Of a DNA stretch of 27,849 nt, positions 16,225 to 23,320 are shown in pieces. How positions within the stretch are numbered: the first letter of the stretch is position 1; each line of letters begins with the position of its first letter. This DNA comes from JBFGWM01 sp041588495. GTDB taxonomy: Bacteria; Pseudomonadota; Gammaproteobacteria; Pseudomonadales; JBFGWM01. The DNA lies in NCBI GenBank assembly GCA_041588495.1, contig JBFGWM010000007.1, forward strand, positions 1 through 27,849, in the 5' to 3' direction. The position numbers and the translations under genes are program-made. The notes beneath the pieces are model-generated. The model saw only the letters and a program-made list of their open reading frames with translations, made no database searches and was not told where the DNA came from.

Positions 16225-16898
16225 GACCCGGATCTCCGCAGGCGCAGGGTGCCGCGAAGCTTGCCGTTGCGTGTTATGGCGACCTCCGCCTCGCCGTCCG
16301 CGGGGACTGCCACGTGCAGGGGGTCGTACCCGGCGAGCAACAGGACGACCTGACGCCCGCCCGCGGGAACCGCGGTCATGCGCACCGGGTATTCCTTGCG
16401 GTCGCGCTCGAACTGGAAGGGCTGATAGGTGCCGCTTTCGATGTTGGCGATGTAGGCCCACATGGTCGGGTGAATCTTGCAGCCGATGCGCAGCAGGGAC
16501 CCGCTGGGCCAGTCGATGCTTTTCCACACGAGGCTGCCGGTGTCCATGAGTCCGACGTCGAACTCGATACCCAGCTTGGGGTCGCGCGCGTAGATGTTGT
16601 GTTCGAAGCCGTCCGAGTTCTTGAATTGCACCTGGTCATCGGGACCTCCCACCAGCAGGCTGTGGGTGAAGGTCTTGTTCAACTGGTCCAGGATGAGGGT
16701 CTGCCCGTGGCGCTCCCCGTTGGGGACATAGAGCACACCGACCCGCGGCGGACGCTTGGTGAACTCGAGGGTGCCGGTGATCTCGTCTGCCCGCGCCGTG
16801 CCGACGGCCAGGGCAACAAGGCACGCCAGCATGCCCGTGGCGCAGTTGCGCAGCCTGGCGCGTTGACTCCGCTGTTGTGCCACCCGTTGCGTGAACAT
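16221..16898 (-). CDS. Periplasmic cupredoxin-domain protein ('methylamine utilization protein' type)
   Basis: A 225-residue exported protein with a signal segment ending near ALAVGTARA (residues 29-37). It has a cupredoxin fold with type-1 copper ligands visible as His100 (DGFEHNIY) and the cluster Cys140, His143, Met146 (GCKIHPTMWAY). A C-terminal beta-rich region (about 160-225) follows. Proteins of this shape are commonly labelled methylamine utilization proteins and sit next to MauG/CcpA-like di-heme enzymes, as here. Probable job: electron carrier between the peroxidase-like upstream enzyme and the P460-like downstream protein. A GGAG ribosome site lies six bases before the ATG. No methylamine dehydrogenase genes are present, so the name should not be read as function. 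Confidence 0.72.
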   Translation of the reverse strand: MFTQRVAQQRSQRARLRNCATGMLACLVALAVGTARADEITGTLEFTKRPPRVGVLYVPNGERHGQTLILDQLNKTFTHSLLVGGPDDQVQFKNSDGFEHNIYARDPKLGIEFDVGLMDTGSLVWKSIDWPSGSLLRIGCKIHPTMWAYIANIESGTYQPFQFERDRKEYPVRMTAVPAGGRQVVLLLAGYDPLHVAVPADGEAEVAITRNGKLRGTLRLRRSGS

Positions 16899-16930
16899 GA
16901 AATCTCCAGTTTTTCTTTAATTCTTAATCG

Positions 16931-16964
16931 TAATCCGGCAGCGCCATCTTAATCCGGCAGCGCC
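16931..16964. repeat. 15-bp tandem direct repeat at the end of the peroxidase gene
   Basis: TAATCCGGCAGCGCC occurs at 16931-16945 and again at 16950-16964. The second copy contains the stop and last codons of the di-heme peroxidase gene, so the gene tail has been duplicated just downstream of the stop. Confidence 0.9.
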
Positions 16965-17935
16965 GGACGGGCGGGCCAGACCGGATCGGTCAGCGCTCCG
17001 AGGAACGCGAGCAGGTCAGCGATCTCGCGCTCGCTGAGACCCAGTGGCACGATCAGCTTGCTCAGGTTGTCCTTGCGGTCCCCACCGCGATTGTAGAAGC
17101 GAATCACCTCCTCGAGGGTGCCGATGGAGCCATTGTGCATGTATGGGGCCGTCAGTGCGACGTTGCGCAGGCCCGGGGTCTTGAATGCGCCTCGCAACGA
17201 TTCGTCGGCGACCACCTCGAAACGGCCGGGGTCGTCGCCACCGACGCCGATGTTGTGGAAACTCTGGTCGGTGAAATTGGGGCCGTCGTGGCACTTGGTG
17301 CAGCGTCCCTTGCCAATGAAAATGCGCATTCCGCGCACCGCCTCCTCGGAGAGCGCCGCTCGGTTGCCGGCCATGAACCGGTCGAAAGGCGCATTGTCGC
17401 TGACCAGGGTGCGCTGGAATGCCGCCAGGGCCCGGCCCACGTTGTCGGCGGTGAGACCGCCGGAACCATAAATTTCCTCGAAGCGGTTTCGATAAAGCTT
17501 CACACCGCCTAGAATCTCGATCATCCGTGGCAGGGGCAGGTTCATTTCCTCCGGGTCGGAGATCGGCATCAGCGACTGTTCTTCCAGGGAGGTCGCGCGA
17601 CCGTCCCAGAAAAACACCAGGTTCCAGGCCAGGTTGTAGAGGTGGGGGGTGTTGCGTCGGAGTGGCTTGCCGCTGTTGCCCTGCGCCCGCTCGAGGCCAT
17701 CCCCGAGACCGGCCTCGGGCAGGTGGCAGGTTGCGCAGGAGACGCGCCCGCTCGCCGACAGTCGGGGATCGAAAAACAACTGGTGCCCCAGTTGGATTTC
17801 CGCTGCCGACGGCTCCTCATCGTCCGGGTACAGGATGTCGTACGGATCCGGGGTGCCAAGGGGAATTTCCGCGGCGACCGGAAACGGCGCAAGCACCAGC
17901 AGCAGGAACGGAAAAATCAGAACATTCTTTAACAA
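16949..17935 (-). CDS. Di-heme cytochrome c peroxidase/MauG-family protein
   Basis: A 328-residue periplasmic CcpA/MauG-family protein with signal peptide (about 1-22, ending PFPVAA). Two heme motifs are present: CATCH (67-71) and CTKCH (212-216). Supporting blocks are LGHQLFFDPRLSASG, RRNTPHLYNLAWN, FFWDGRA and FKTPGLRNVALTAPYMHNGS. The residue in APYMHNG (Met266) is Met as in peroxidases, not the Tyr of MauG. I choose TTG 17935 as the start: GGAG lies seven bases upstream and the signal peptide follows at once; the frame stays open upstream but that is antisense to the kinase gene at 18041. It leads a minus-strand operon with the cupredoxin and P460-like genes. Role: peroxide reduction or oxidation of a partner protein. 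Confidence 0.85.
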   Translation of the reverse strand: MLKNVLIFPFLLLVLAPFPVAAEIPLGTPDPYDILYPDDEEPSAAEIQLGHQLFFDPRLSASGRVSCATCHLPEAGLGDGLERAQGNSGKPLRRNTPHLYNLAWNLVFFWDGRATSLEEQSLMPISDPEEMNLPLPRMIEILGGVKLYRNRFEEIYGSGGLTADNVGRALAAFQRTLVSDNAPFDRFMAGNRAALSEEAVRGMRIFIGKGRCTKCHDGPNFTDQSFHNIGVGGDDPGRFEVVADESLRGAFKTPGLRNVALTAPYMHNGSIGTLEEVIRFYNRGGDRKDNLSKLIVPLGLSEREIADLLAFLGALTDPVWPARPALPD

Positions 17936-17997
17936 TCGGCAACTCCGTCCGTTCCGCGTGGAATTCCGTTTGACACTGCGCCCGCGCACATACGACC

Positions 17998-18007
17998 TAT
18001 TATATAT
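17998..18007. promoter_or_regulatory. AT-rich divergent promoter core between peroxidase operon and sensor kinase
   Basis: TATTATATAT stands out in a GC-rich 105-base divergent gap. On the minus strand it provides a perfect TATAAT (18004-17999) facing the peroxidase operon, but without a convincing -35. On the plus strand a TTGACA lies at 17970-17975, with 22 bases to TATTAT, too long for a standard promoter. Confidence 0.3.
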
Positions 18008-18040
18008 GGGAAGAAATACGCCGTTGGCCGGGGCACGGAA

Positions 18041-20416
18041 TTGAGCAGTACCACGCGCGAACAGGCGCCCGAAGCGCAACAGTCCGCCCCCGCGAATGCC
18101 GCGGCCGAAACCGGTGACACGGGGTCCTCCGAACCGGTTATCCGCCCTTCCCTCCTCGCCAACACCACGACCCGTGAGCGGATGCTGGTTCCGATCCTGC
18201 TGCTCACGTCGATCCTGGTGCTCGGACTCAGCTTCGTGGGCTATGCGCTGTTCAGGGACCAGATGATGGCGGAGATCGGCGAACACCTGGATTCCGTGGC
18301 GTCGGTCCAGCAAAGCCGCCTGCGTGACATGGTTGACCATGTCCTGAGCGGTATGCGGCTGGTGGCCAGTCGCACGCAATTGCGTATCTCGCTGCGCGAC
18401 CATCTCGCCGGGCGCGATCCGGGGGCGATGAAAAAAGCCACGCGGATCCTCGAGGACGCCCGGAAATCGACACCGCAGTTCCGCGTGATCTCGGTCGCCG
18501 GGCCGGATGGCAAAGTCCTGGCGTCCACCGCGCCGCGCCGGGTGGGATCCAACGTCGGAGACGAGCAGTTTTTCCAGACCGGACGCTTTGCTGACAGTAT
18601 CAGCCAGTTCTACCGTCTTTCCGACGACGAACCGCGCATGATCGTTAGCGGCCCGCTCCGCCTGGGACGCGCGTTTCTCGGCGTGCTGATCATTGAAGAG
18701 AGCACCGAGAAACTCTCCTCGCTCAGCCGTGATTACACCGGCTTGCGCAAGACCGGGGAAACCATGCTGGTACGCCAGCTTCCCGACGGCAGCGGGGAAT
18801 TCCTGACCGCCCTGCGCTTCGATCCCGATGCGGCATTGCGGCGGCGGATCCAGCCGGACGAGCGTGTCAATCCGGCCCTTGTCGCCCTGCAGGGCGAACA
18901 GGTGCGGCTGCCCAGCGCGATCGATTACCGGGGACACGAGGTCATTGCCGTCACCCGTTTCCTGCCGGACACGCGCTGGGGGATCGTGGTCAAGCAGGAC
19001 ATCGCCGAGATTCTCGAGCCCGTCGCCCATGTTCGCAACGTGCTCACGGGCATTGCGATCGTGGCGCTGATCGCTGCCTTCCTGGTGGCCGTGCTGTTGT
19101 CCCGGATGATCACCGCGCCCATCAGCCGCCTCACCCAGCGTGCGGAGCGGATTCGCGAGCAGATGGCCTGGGACACCGGGGGCGGCCAGCGTCATCGCAA
19201 CGAGATCCTGACCCTGGAGACCACCCTTCGCGAGATGACTGACCGACTGATGGACTGGAGCCTGTCCCTGGAATGGGAGGTGGCCGCGCGCACCCGGGAA
19301 ATCCAGGACATGAACGAGAAGCTTGCGGAGAGCGAAACACGCTTTCAACTGGCGGTGCGCGGTTCGCGGGACGGCCTGTGGGACTGGGTGGACGTGACCC
19401 GGGACGAGATGTGGTGGTCGCCGCAACTGTACGACCTGGTCGGCAGGACGAAGAAGGAATGCCCGGCCAGCTACGAGGCCTTCTGCGGGATGGTGGCGCA
19501 TCCGCCGGCGAACGAGTTCCGCAAGACCATCGCCCTCAAGGTCGGTTCCCGCGAGGATTTTGAACTCGAACTCGAACTCGACACCGGCGAGGGCGGGAAA
19601 CGCTGGTTCGTGATGCGTGGCGCATCGATCCAGGTCGGCACCCGCACGCGGATGGCAGGCTCTCTTCAGGACATCCACCAGCAGAAAATCGCCTCGGCGA
19701 AACTGCAGGAAAGTTACATGGCGGTCAGCCAGTTCGCGCATCTCGCGGCACATGACCTGCGCGCCCCCACCAACAAGATCGCCAGCATGGCGGACCGCCT
19801 GGAAAAGCGCCTGCAAAAGGTCGAGGACGAAAAAGTCGGCCGCTTCATGGACGTGATCACGCGCAACGCACGCTACATGGGCGAACTGATCGATTCCCTG
19901 CTGGTTTACGCGGACGCCAGTGTGAAAAAGACCGTGCGCCCGGTGGACGTGGACAAGGCGCTCGCCCACGTGCGCGAGATGTTCACCGCCCAGGCCAAGG
20001 AACGTGGCGCGACCCTGGAATTCGCCGCGGGCTGCCCGCCGGTACTCGGTACGGACGTCGACATCACGCAGATCATGCAGAACCTGGTTGGCAACGCCCT
20101 GAAGTTCTGCGAGGTGTCCCCGCATATCCGCGTGGGGTTCGAGGCCAGTGGTGAACACGTGGTGCTCTCGGTGGCTGACAACGGGATCGGGATTGCGCCG
20201 GAGTACCAGGACAAGATCTTCGAGCCACTGGAGCGCCTGCACGGCAAGGGCGATTACGAGGGACACGGGCTCGGCCTGTCCATCGTGCGCAGGATCATCG
20301 AGAAACTGGGTGGGCGGATCTGGCTGGAGTCGACGCCTGGCGAGGGTACGACGTTTTTCGTCCGCCTGCGGCGGGCCGACACGGACTCCGGCGATGCGGC
20401 GGAGTCCGACGCCTGA
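18041..20416 (+). CDS. Membrane sensor histidine kinase (Cache-like sensor, HAMP, PAS, HisKA, HATPase)
   Basis: A 791-residue sensor kinase. After a hydrophilic N-terminus comes a membrane helix (about 48-70), a periplasmic dCache-like domain (about 75-325, with ISVAGPDGKVLAST and DTRWGIVVKQD), a second helix (about 333-355) and a HAMP region (ITAPISRLTQRAERI). A coiled coil, then a PAS domain (about 430-550, GLWDWVDVTRDEMWWSPQLY), then HisKA with His571 in LAAHDLRAPTNK, of the phytochrome-like DL..P class, and an ATPase domain (NLVGNALKF, DNGIGIAP, GHGLGLSI). No receiver is attached or adjacent. Start is TTG 18041; no ATG occurs in frame before Met48, which is the fallback start. It is divergent from the peroxidase-cupredoxin-P460 operon. 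Confidence 0.83.
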   Translation: MSSTTREQAPEAQQSAPANAAAETGDTGSSEPVIRPSLLANTTTRERMLVPILLLTSILVLGLSFVGYALFRDQMMAEIGEHLDSVASVQQSRLRDMVDHVLSGMRLVASRTQLRISLRDHLAGRDPGAMKKATRILEDARKSTPQFRVISVAGPDGKVLASTAPRRVGSNVGDEQFFQTGRFADSISQFYRLSDDEPRMIVSGPLRLGRAFLGVLIIEESTEKLSSLSRDYTGLRKTGETMLVRQLPDGSGEFLTALRFDPDAALRRRIQPDERVNPALVALQGEQVRLPSAIDYRGHEVIAVTRFLPDTRWGIVVKQDIAEILEPVAHVRNVLTGIAIVALIAAFLVAVLLSRMITAPISRLTQRAERIREQMAWDTGGGQRHRNEILTLETTLREMTDRLMDWSLSLEWEVAARTREIQDMNEKLAESETRFQLAVRGSRDGLWDWVDVTRDEMWWSPQLYDLVGRTKKECPASYEAFCGMVAHPPANEFRKTIALKVGSREDFELELELDTGEGGKRWFVMRGASIQVGTRTRMAGSLQDIHQQKIASAKLQESYMAVSQFAHLAAHDLRAPTNKIASMADRLEKRLQKVEDEKVGRFMDVITRNARYMGELIDSLLVYADASVKKTVRPVDVDKALAHVREMFTAQAKERGATLEFAAGCPPVLGTDVDITQIMQNLVGNALKFCEVSPHIRVGFEASGEHVVLSVADNGIGIAPEYQDKIFEPLERLHGKGDYEGHGLGLSIVRRIIEKLGGRIWLESTPGEGTTFFVRLRRADTDSGDAAESDA

Positions 20417-20450
20417 GTTTGGGTGCGCCGATTTCCCCCGCGTTATCCTG

Positions 20451-20490
20451 AAACGAAAGAGGGCCGGGCAGCCTGCTGGCCGCCCGGCCC
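20451..20490 (-). terminator. Intrinsic terminator between convergent kinase and SDR genes
   Basis: A nine-pair GC stem GGGCCGGGC (20461-20469) / GCCCGGCCC (20482-20490) with a 12-base loop. Read on the minus strand the hairpin is followed by TCTTTCGTTT, so it mainly ends the SDR transcript; on the plus strand there is no T-run. Confidence 0.7.
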
Positions 20491-20520
20491 TGTGCGGATC
20501 ACCGATGGATGAGGTTGTGC

Positions 20521-21363
20521 TCAGGCCGCCTTGTTGGCGCCGGCCGCATCGGCATCGCGGCCCTTGAAGTCCTTCATGCTCTTGTAGACTCCGAATATGG
20601 TTCCGGCCACGAAGTCGAACACGCGGGTGGGGAGCAGGCCCTTGAGCATCATCACCACGTACACCGTCCACGGCGAGCGGATGAACACCCGGCCTTTCTT
20701 CATCCCTTCCCAGACCTTGTCGACGAACGGACCGGGCTCGATGATCGGGGTCAGCAGTGGCGCCTTGACCCCGTCGAACATGCCGGTATTGACGTAACTC
20801 GGGGTGACGGTGGTGACGCACAGGTTGTAATAGCCCTGTTGCTCCAGTTCCAGGCGCAGGGAGTCGGACCAGCCGATCACCGCCCACTTGCTCGCGCAGT
20901 AGACCGACATCTTGGGATTGGAGACCAGGCCGGCGGCGGAAGCCATGTTGACGATGCGGCCCGCCCGTTTTTCAAGCATGCCGGGGAGGAATGCGCGCGC
21001 GATGTACATCAGGGCCTCGCCGTTGATCCGCATGGTGCGCTGGATGTCGTCATTGCTGTGCTCCCAGAACACCGATCCGACCACGATCCCGGCATTGTTG
21101 AACAACACGTCCACCGTGCCGTGCTCTTTCAGTACCTTGGCCGCGGCCTTTTCGATGGCCTCGCGGTTGGAAACATCGACCTTGTAGGCGCTCACGTCTC
21201 CGCCACGCTGGGTCAGTTCGTCAACGGTGTCCTTCATCGCCTGCTCGTTGACGTCCCAGATGATGACCCTGGCGCCCTCGGCGACACCCCGTTCACAAAA
21301 AAGCTTGCCCATGCCCATGGCTCCGCCGGTAACGAGCATGGTTTTGCCGGCAACTGAATACAT
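20521..21363 (-). CDS. Short-chain dehydrogenase/reductase with hydrophobic C-terminal segment
   Basis: A 280-residue classical SDR. Cofactor motif TGGAMGMG (12-19), Asp37 after the second strand (preference for NAD(H)), NNAG (89-92) and the catalytic Ser142, Tyr155 and Lys159 (VYCASK) are all present. The C-terminus carries a hydrophobic stretch (VYVVMMLKGLLP, then VFDFVAGTIFGVYKSM), suggesting membrane association, as in retinol/long-chain alcohol dehydrogenase-like SDRs. A strong AGGAGG site (21370-21375) precedes the ATG. It lies 87 bases downstream of the DLFG-repeat membrane protein and is the last gene of the minus-strand cytochrome cluster. A role on a lipophilic alcohol or aldehyde is plausible; substrate unknown. 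Confidence 0.85.
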   Translation of the reverse strand: MYSVAGKTMLVTGGAMGMGKLFCERGVAEGARVIIWDVNEQAMKDTVDELTQRGGDVSAYKVDVSNREAIEKAAAKVLKEHGTVDVLFNNAGIVVGSVFWEHSNDDIQRTMRINGEALMYIARAFLPGMLEKRAGRIVNMASAAGLVSNPKMSVYCASKWAVIGWSDSLRLELEQQGYYNLCVTTVTPSYVNTGMFDGVKAPLLTPIIEPGPFVDKVWEGMKKGRVFIRSPWTVYVVMMLKGLLPTRVFDFVAGTIFGVYKSMKDFKGRDADAAGANKAA

Positions 21364-21450
21364 CCGGGTCCTCCTGGAAGTCTTAAAATCAACTGGATGG
21401 TTGGTGGGGCCGCCATGTTACCACTGGCCCCGCCGCATGCCCACGAAAGG

Positions 21451-22440
21451 TCAGAGGGCGCCGCCGATGCTCTCGCGCCCGGCGCGGCGTTTCTCGCGCA
21501 GCTTGGCGAGCCGTTCCTCGCGGTCCTTGTCGCTGCGCCAGACGATTCCCGGGAACAGGAGGACGCGCAGGAGACCGATCAGCATAAACATGTAGGTCAC
21601 CGTGAACATGATCCCGCAAAACATCGAAATGTATTCAAAATTTGGGTGCAAGTACTTGATTCCCCACCATGAAATGATGTCGACGAAACAGGCTGCCAGG
21701 CCTACCGGCAACATCCACTGGTAGGCGGGGATGTGATTGAACTGCATGGAGAACGGGATCCCGATGATCAGGAAGCTGGTGGTGAAGCCGAACAGGTGGG
21801 CGTGGGTGAAGGCAATGAGCTTCCCCTGGGACATCTGGTCGAAGTACGCTGCGCCGGAGCCGTATACCTCGATCTGGTAGGCGATCTCCGAGGCCCCGAA
21901 CACGAAGGCGATGCCGTACAGGGAGATGGCGAAAGCCAGGCCGCGTTTCACACCAGTCGGGTAGTGGTACAGGGCAATCGATTCCCTGGACAGCTTGAAG
22001 GGCACCATGGCCTTGTTGATCCACAGCACCAGGAAGAAAAACAGAAACAGTCCCACTGGCCCGCCGATGGTCAGCCAGCGGCTTTTCTCCGGCGGCACCT
22101 CGACGACGTTGGTGGTGGTGTCGATGTTGGCGAACAGGTCGAGTTCGCCCCCGCTGTCGCCGAACAGGTCATCGCCGCCCGCTTCTGCCGGGGCTTCTGC
22201 GGCAGGTTCCTCCGCCGCGGCTTCGGGCGCCTCGCCCAGGCTGTCCGCATCACCGAACAGGCTGTCACCCTGGTCGGCAAAGAGATCGTCTCCAGAGCCG
22301 AACAAATCCTCTTCACCGCCTTCCGCGGCCGCCACCTGTAGCGCGTCGGGCGGCGCGATGGTGACCGGTTTGGCCCAGGACGCGCCAGGCGCCACGAGCA
22401 GCGCGAGCAGCAGGAGGAGAGGAACCCGAGACGACTTCAT
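21451..22440 (-). CDS. Uncharacterised membrane protein with periplasmic acidic DLFGD repeats
   Basis: A 329-residue protein I cannot name. A signal peptide (1-23) is followed by an acidic, low-complexity region (about 40-108) with repeated D/S-L-F-G/A-D units: DLFGS (45), DLFAD (52), SLFGD (60), DLFGD (91), DLFAN (101), separated by an Ala/Glu/Pro spacer. Then five membrane helices (about 122-145, 167-187, 207-230, 238-262, 268-297). His213 and His215 (FTHAHLFGF) lie within the third helix, and such in-membrane histidines could bind heme or a metal. It starts two bases after the stop of the mono-heme protein, so both are one transcript. Likely the membrane component that takes electrons from, or anchors, the neighbouring cytochromes; this is inference from position. 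Confidence 0.7.
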   Translation of the reverse strand: MKSSRVPLLLLLALLVAPGASWAKPVTIAPPDALQVAAAEGGEEDLFGSGDDLFADQGDSLFGDADSLGEAPEAAAEEPAAEAPAEAGGDDLFGDSGGELDLFANIDTTTNVVEVPPEKSRWLTIGGPVGLFLFFFLVLWINKAMVPFKLSRESIALYHYPTGVKRGLAFAISLYGIAFVFGASEIAYQIEVYGSGAAYFDQMSQGKLIAFTHAHLFGFTTSFLIIGIPFSMQFNHIPAYQWMLPVGLAACFVDIISWWGIKYLHPNFEYISMFCGIMFTVTYMFMLIGLLRVLLFPGIVWRSDKDREERLAKLREKRRAGRESIGGAL

Positions 22441-22442
22441 GT

Positions 22443-23222
22443 CTAGTTGCGGCCTCCGCTGAGTCGGAGCCGGATGATGGTCGTTGCCTTCTTGACCCCG
22501 AGCACGATTGCGTCGTCTACGGTGTTCACGGACTGGGGCGCCTTGAGGTTCTTGGCGGGGTTGCCCACCAATTTCGCGTAGATGGTCGAATCCTTGGCTT
22601 CCGGCACGTGCTTGGTGTTCACCGGGACCACGTTGCGGATGTTCAGCGCACCGTCGGTGGCGACCAGCAGGAAGAACGGCTTGTCGTTGAACATGGCCGG
22701 CTGGATGATCGATATGCCCACGGGGCGGTTGCTCTCGTTGAGCGGGATGTAAATGGTGTTTTCGTCGCGCACGGTGAGTTCCACCCCGATCCCGGCCGCG
22801 GCGGAGATCTCTTTCTCAGTCAGGATCGCGTCGATCGGCTTGTAGCGCTTGATGCCCGGGAAAATGTCCTGCACCTCGCGGGGAATCAGGTTGCTGGTGT
22901 CGAGCCAGTCGCCGGGTGCGGCGGGCGTCGACTTGGCCGACCCGGGGTTGGCTCGCGCGCGGGCCTCGTCGCCATTGGGAAAACCATCGCCGTCACTGTC
23001 GATGGCCTCGATCTGGCCGAAACTGGCGAGCACCATCTTGGCATCCTTGAAGGACTTGCCGTACTCGTTGGGTGGCGTGCCGCCGCCGTCCTTGTGGCAG
23101 GCATTGCAGGACGGTACGTAGCCGTACTGGCTCTTGTACATGCGGGCGAAGGTCGGTTCGGCAATGGCGGCCAGAGGATGCAGGCCGGCCAGGGTGGCCA
23201 GTATCAAGGTCATGCGTCTCAT
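22443..23222 (-). CDS. Periplasmic mono-heme protein with calcium-loop motif and FMN-binding-like C-terminal region
   Basis: A 259-residue exported protein (signal 1-21, ending AAIAEP). One heme motif, CNACH, at 39-43, is followed by NEYGKSFKD and by a calcium-loop DSDGDGFPNGDE (75-86) as in thrombospondin type-3 repeats. The rest, from about residue 125 (AILTEKEISAAAGIGVE...YIPLNESNRPVGISIIQ...FFLLVATDGALNIRNVVPVN), resembles the FMN-binding domain of RnfG/NqrC-type and related periplasmic proteins. The covalent flavin attachment motif of those proteins is not evident, so the domain call is tentative. A GGGAAGAGGG site precedes the ATG. The gene lies between the di-heme cytochrome and the DLFG membrane protein, two bases from the latter. 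Confidence 0.7.
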   Translation of the reverse strand: MRRMTLILATLAGLHPLAAIAEPTFARMYKSQYGYVPSCNACHKDGGGTPPNEYGKSFKDAKMVLASFGQIEAIDSDGDGFPNGDEARARANPGSAKSTPAAPGDWLDTSNLIPREVQDIFPGIKRYKPIDAILTEKEISAAAGIGVELTVRDENTIYIPLNESNRPVGISIIQPAMFNDKPFFLLVATDGALNIRNVVPVNTKHVPEAKDSTIYAKLVGNPAKNLKAPQSVNTVDDAIVLGVKKATTIIRLRLSGGRN

Positions 23223-23320
23223 GGGGTGTGCCCTCTTCCCTCAGTGGCCTTCCGGTGAAAGGCGTTGCTCCGTGCTGTTTCTGACCGGTTGCGGGAACGG
23301 ATGGTTCACCGTGCGCGGGA

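Noticed and set aside
16221..16898. Methylamine utilisation pathway
   Set aside because: Only the cupredoxin carries that family label; no methylamine dehydrogenase subunits (MauA/MauB) are present and the di-heme protein has a peroxidase-type Met.
15580..17935. Ammonia oxidation / hydroxylamine oxidoreductase locus
   Set aside because: There is a P460-family protein but no amoCAB or multi-heme hao gene, so nitrification is not supported.
17970..18003. TTGACA...TATTAT as a standard sigma-70 promoter for the kinase
   Set aside because: The spacer is 22 bases, too long for a normal promoter, and no MerR-like dyad fills it.
17936..20887. Upstream extension of the peroxidase frame across the kinase gene
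   Set aside because: The extension is antisense to a well-supported kinase; a signal peptide and ribosome site mark the true start at 17935.
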